Positions 41,801 to 43,536 of a stretch of DNA of 43,536 nucleotides are shown here, one piece after another (the stretch's first letter is position 1; every line of letters starts with the position of its first letter). Origin of the DNA: Acidimicrobiales bacterium. Its GTDB lineage: Bacteria; Actinomycetota; Acidimicrobiia; Acidimicrobiales; VFJN01. The notes under the pieces were generated by a model. The model did no database searches, had not been told where the DNA came from, and was given only the letters and a program-made list of their open reading frames with translations. The stretch lies in contig DATHJB010000109.1 of the NCBI GenBank assembly GCA_035316325.1, positions 1 through 43,536 of the forward strand, read 5' to 3'. Position numbers and translations under genes: made by a program.

Positions 41801-43536
41801 GGTGAGGCGGTGCGCTTCCGCTACGACGCCGGGGGCCGGTTGGCGGCCCGGGTGTCGCCGGCCGACGGCACCACCCGCTACGAGTACGACCTCGCCGGCC
41901 GCCTGGTGGCGGTCACGTCGCCGACCGGGGGTGTGACCCGCTACGGCTGGGACGCCCGGGGGCAGATGGTGTCGGCGGTCGACCCCAACGGCGGTGTGAC
42001 CCGCTACGAGCGTGACGAGCGGGGGTTCCTGCGGGCGGTCGTCGACCCGCTGGGCGGCCGGGTGGAGCACCGCCACGACCCGGTCGGGCGGCTGGTGGAG
42101 AGCCGGGACCAGCTCGGGCGCAGCACGCAGTGGGCGTACGACCCGGCCGGGCGGCTCGTCCAGCGCGTGCTGCCGACGGGTGAGCAGGTGCGCTGGTGGT
42201 ACGACGGGTCGGGGCGGGTGCGGGCGATCGGGGGTGGCGCTGCGGACCGGGGCGGCGACGAGCGGGTGCGGTTCGAGCGCGACCTGCTGGGTAGGCCGGT
42301 GGTCGTCGACGAGGTGGGCTACCGGCACGAGCTGGAGTGGTCCGCGGCGGGGCGCCTCGTCGGCCGGCGGCGCAACGGCGTCGGTCTCACCTGGCGCTAC
42401 GACGCCGACGGCCGGCGGGTCGCCGTCGGCCACCCCGACGGCACCGAGACCACCTTCGGCCACGACGCCAACGGTCGGGTCGTGGGCGCCGCCCACCCGG
42501 CGGTCGGCACGGTGGCGTTCGAGCACGACGACGCCGGACGGCTGGTACGGCGCAGCTCGGGTCGGGGCAGCGAGCAGTGGACGTACCGCGACGGGATGCT
42601 GGCGGCCCACACCGTGTCCGGGGGCTCGGGGGGCTCCGGTGACGGTGGGCGCTCCGTCACCGGGCTGGAGCGCGACGCCGCCGGTCGGGTCGCCGCCGCC
42701 ACCACGGACGGCGGGGATCGGACGACCTACGGCTACGACCCGGCGGGGCAGCTCGTCGGCGTGGCGGGCGGCCGGGGTTCGTGGACGTTCTCGTACGACG
42801 CCGCCGGTCGCCTCGCCGGCGAGACCGGGCCGGACGGCGCCGTCGGCTACACCTACGACGCCGCCCACCAGTTGCGGGAGCGCCGGCTGGGCGACGCGCC
42901 GACCCGCTACGACTACGACCGGGCGGGCCGCCGGGTGTCGTCCACCGGGCCCGGGCCGGACGGCACCGTGCGCGACGTCCGCTGGGACTGGCACGGCGAA
43001 CTGGCCGGCGTGGGCGACACCGACGTGCGGGTCGACGCCCTGGGCGACCTGGCCGAGGTCGACGGCATGCCGCTGCTGTGGGACCCGACCGAGGCCGTGC
43101 CCCAGCTGCGCTGGATCGACGGGACCGCCGTGGTGGGCGACTCGGAGCCGTGGGCGACCGTGGGGCGTGACGGCGCCGTCGACTGGCTGGCGCACGACTG
43201 GCAGGGCTCGGTCGGCCCGGCCGCCGACCCGTGGGGCGCTCCCGTCGACCCCAGCCAGGCCCGCCTCGGCTACCGGGGCGAGCTGGAGGTCGACGGGCTG
43301 CTGTGGCTGCGCAACCGGGCCTACGACCCGTCGACCCGCTCGTTCCTGTCCACCGACCCGCTGGCCGCCACGCCCGGCCACCCGTTCGCCGCCAACCCAT
43401 ACCACTACGCCGGCAACGACCCCGTCGGCGCCACCGACCCCCTCGGCCTCCACCCGATGTCCGAGGCCGACCTCGCCGCCTACCGCGAAGCCGCCGCCGA
43501 CAACGGCCTCTTCGACCACGTCGCCAACGCCTGGGA
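38891..43536 (+). CDS. WXG100-like/RHS-repeat polymorphic toxin shell (3' end beyond window)
   Basis: 1548 codons are open from GTG 38891 (ribosome site GGAGG 8 bases upstream) to the edge. Residues 1-95 form two predicted helices around a W-x-G turn (TYWQGRYGDEF, Trp50), resembling WXG100 type VII secretion substrates. A Pro/Gly-rich linker and a second helical region follow. An RHS entry motif (DPVNTANGNF, near 295) then opens roughly 1200 residues of YD repeats such as YDDAGRLV and YDPAGRLV. The RHS core ends with LRNRAYDPSTRSFLSTDPLA, then NPYHYAGNDP and DPLGL near 1516. The about 30 residues after it (HPMSEADLAAYREAADNG and on) start the variable C-terminal toxin, cut by the window. In such proteins the shell encloses the toxin; an immunity gene should lie just downstream. 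No frameshift was noticed. Confidence 0.92.
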   Translation, partial: MTELGAIHEDVRCDQVAAADLAAELRSSASVLEGQVTERGNLRATARTYWQGRYGDEFDDRQTTCTGDATRVAASLRTAADNLDELARQAQAEQDRRVQAREWEASQDNGGGIGGFVSDVGDSIHDTFMGEDDVPPPGPPIEPPSIPVEDPGVVTRNVGAGGPAASYGTRGVSSARPDDLDTWASASRGHDTTVSPHTTSLDTLHGDFTSTLGWGHFDASSLISAIGTWVQWNETDAQWATTIAQAFRDAGSGTVSDAVIDARLDAAGLDGPRQSVTYDNPSAWGQPPTSGYSDDPVNTANGNFVEAEVDLDAGGLCRLLQFTRSYNSRSDRVGAFGPGWSSWTSVRLRAEPDGAHWVGPDGQEVVIPRVPGGTNGSAYRRVAAVPGLVAQADDGGLVLEGIGGGSRLVFDAAGRPVVADDGPGTEVRFVHDGDRLVELRHRGGRSVRLEWSDDRVVAVRGSDGRAVTYSYDDAGRLVEAAGGPRGLRHYQLDRDRDGGRIVAVVDADGVMEVYNRYDDDGRVIEQLSPFGRRSRYRYLGGRVTVVDDDAGGPANSYVHDDQGRLVAAIDGHGNELTKEYDEWGNPVRVTERDGSTTLQRWDDRARLVRRQAPDGSWFTFDHDELGRVVRVSASTGAATSYRYEGVERAPVEIVDPEGAVTRLEVRDGLVHRVVNADGVEVRFGFDADGELTSLTDGLGNTATVERDAAGRVTATVSPMGRRTSLAYDDAGRLVARTDGDGAVWRYEWSAAGRPLAVVDPTGARREQRFGAHGEAEEVVDELGYATTRRFDSLGNLVGVVLPDGAKWELDYDRLGRLTGTSDPAGATWLREYDVTGHLVGTVDPSGTRRSSTLDDAGRLTRIHDGLTAVDFDHDPLGRAVTNRRPDGTSTQATYDLCGRVTSVTDPEGGVTRYAYTPGGRLDAVTSPLGHVTRYSWDRAGRRVAVMDPGGRRWSRRLDGEGRVTQVVAPTGEAVRFRYDAGGRLAARVSPADGTTRYEYDLAGRLVAVTSPTGGVTRYGWDARGQMVSAVDPNGGVTRYERDERGFLRAVVDPLGGRVEHRHDPVGRLVESRDQLGRSTQWAYDPAGRLVQRVLPTGEQVRWWYDGSGRVRAIGGGAADRGGDERVRFERDLLGRPVVVDEVGYRHELEWSAAGRLVGRRRNGVGLTWRYDADGRRVAVGHPDGTETTFGHDANGRVVGAAHPAVGTVAFEHDDAGRLVRRSSGRGSEQWTYRDGMLAAHTVSGGSGGSGDGGRSVTGLERDAAGRVAAATTDGGDRTTYGYDPAGQLVGVAGGRGSWTFSYDAAGRLAGETGPDGAVGYTYDAAHQLRERRLGDAPTRYDYDRAGRRVSSTGPGPDGTVRDVRWDWHGELAGVGDTDVRVDALGDLAEVDGMPLLWDPTEAVPQLRWIDGTAVVGDSEPWATVGRDGAVDWLAHDWQGSVGPAADPWGAPVDPSQARLGYRGELEVDGLLWLRNRAYDPSTRSFLSTDPLAATPGHPFAANPYHYAGNDPVGATDPLGLHPMSEADLAAYREAAADNGLFDHVANAW

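Noticed and set aside
38753-43519. 1588-codon minus-strand open frame
   Set aside because: It is opposite the RHS gene and arises from the periodic GC-rich YD repeats. The plus strand carries WXG and RHS motifs, and this frame would also run into the end of the P450 gene.

Overview
The window is very GC-rich throughout (third codon positions are almost all G or C). It carries families typical of Actinomycetota: a DUF574 methyltransferase, a DUF5753 helix-turn-helix regulator with DUF397 partners, a DUF4032 protein, an ECF sigma factor with a soluble zinc anti-sigma factor, and a PhoD phosphatase with a Tat signal. GTG starts and 4-base ATGA/GTGA stop-start overlaps are common. I infer a high-GC actinobacterium with a secondary-metabolite and secretion repertoire; the sequence does not fix the genus. 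No tRNA, rRNA, CRISPR array or insertion sequence is visible.

Layout. 1-8696 (minus): an iron-acquisition block. A siderophore-binding lipoprotein gene, under a candidate iron box, overlaps the start of a giant NRPS that runs off the left edge. Its domain order is C-A-T-C-A-T-E-C; the second module reads as serine, and its epimerase lacks the catalytic histidine. 8743-14335: a YdeI/OmdA-like gene, then a minus-strand SsuABC/TauABC-type importer (permease, permease, ATPase, and an NMT1-like lipoprotein) with a DUF574 methyltransferase inside it and a membrane protein ahead of it. 14473-17954 (plus): a DUF1772 protein, then a pseudo-kinase, a DesK-type histidine kinase and a NarL-type regulator, the last three joined by ATGA overlaps. 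17990-19913 (minus): PhoD and a small membrane protein.

19914-25822: an accessory-looking island. An unusually AT-rich, palindrome-rich leader precedes an HTH-DUF5753 regulator and two DUF397 genes. The second DUF397 gene arose by tandem duplication that also copied the tail of the regulator. Then come a threonine-rich single-pass membrane protein and, divergent from it, a roughly 1180-residue protein with a novel N-terminal region and three AAA+ domains of graded decay. 25851-38784: mixed metabolism and regulation: DUF899, VOC, a Tat amidohydrolase, a quinone-reductase-like MDR enzyme, an acyl-CoA synthetase, an MFS transporter, an ECF sigma and anti-sigma pair, a TSUP permease, DUF4032, a divergent FAD oxidase and phosphonatase-like HAD pair, and a cytochrome P450. 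38891-43536 (plus, cut by the right edge): a WXG100-like N-terminus fused to a long RHS/YD-repeat shell that ends exactly at the DPLGL core boundary, so the toxin tip lies outside the window.

The best candidates for something undescribed are the triple-AAA+ and threonine-rich membrane protein pair beside the duplicated HTH/DUF397 locus, the WXG-RHS effector, and the siderophore-type NRPS with a defective epimerase. A functional link between the AAA+ protein and the WXG-RHS effector is only an inference.
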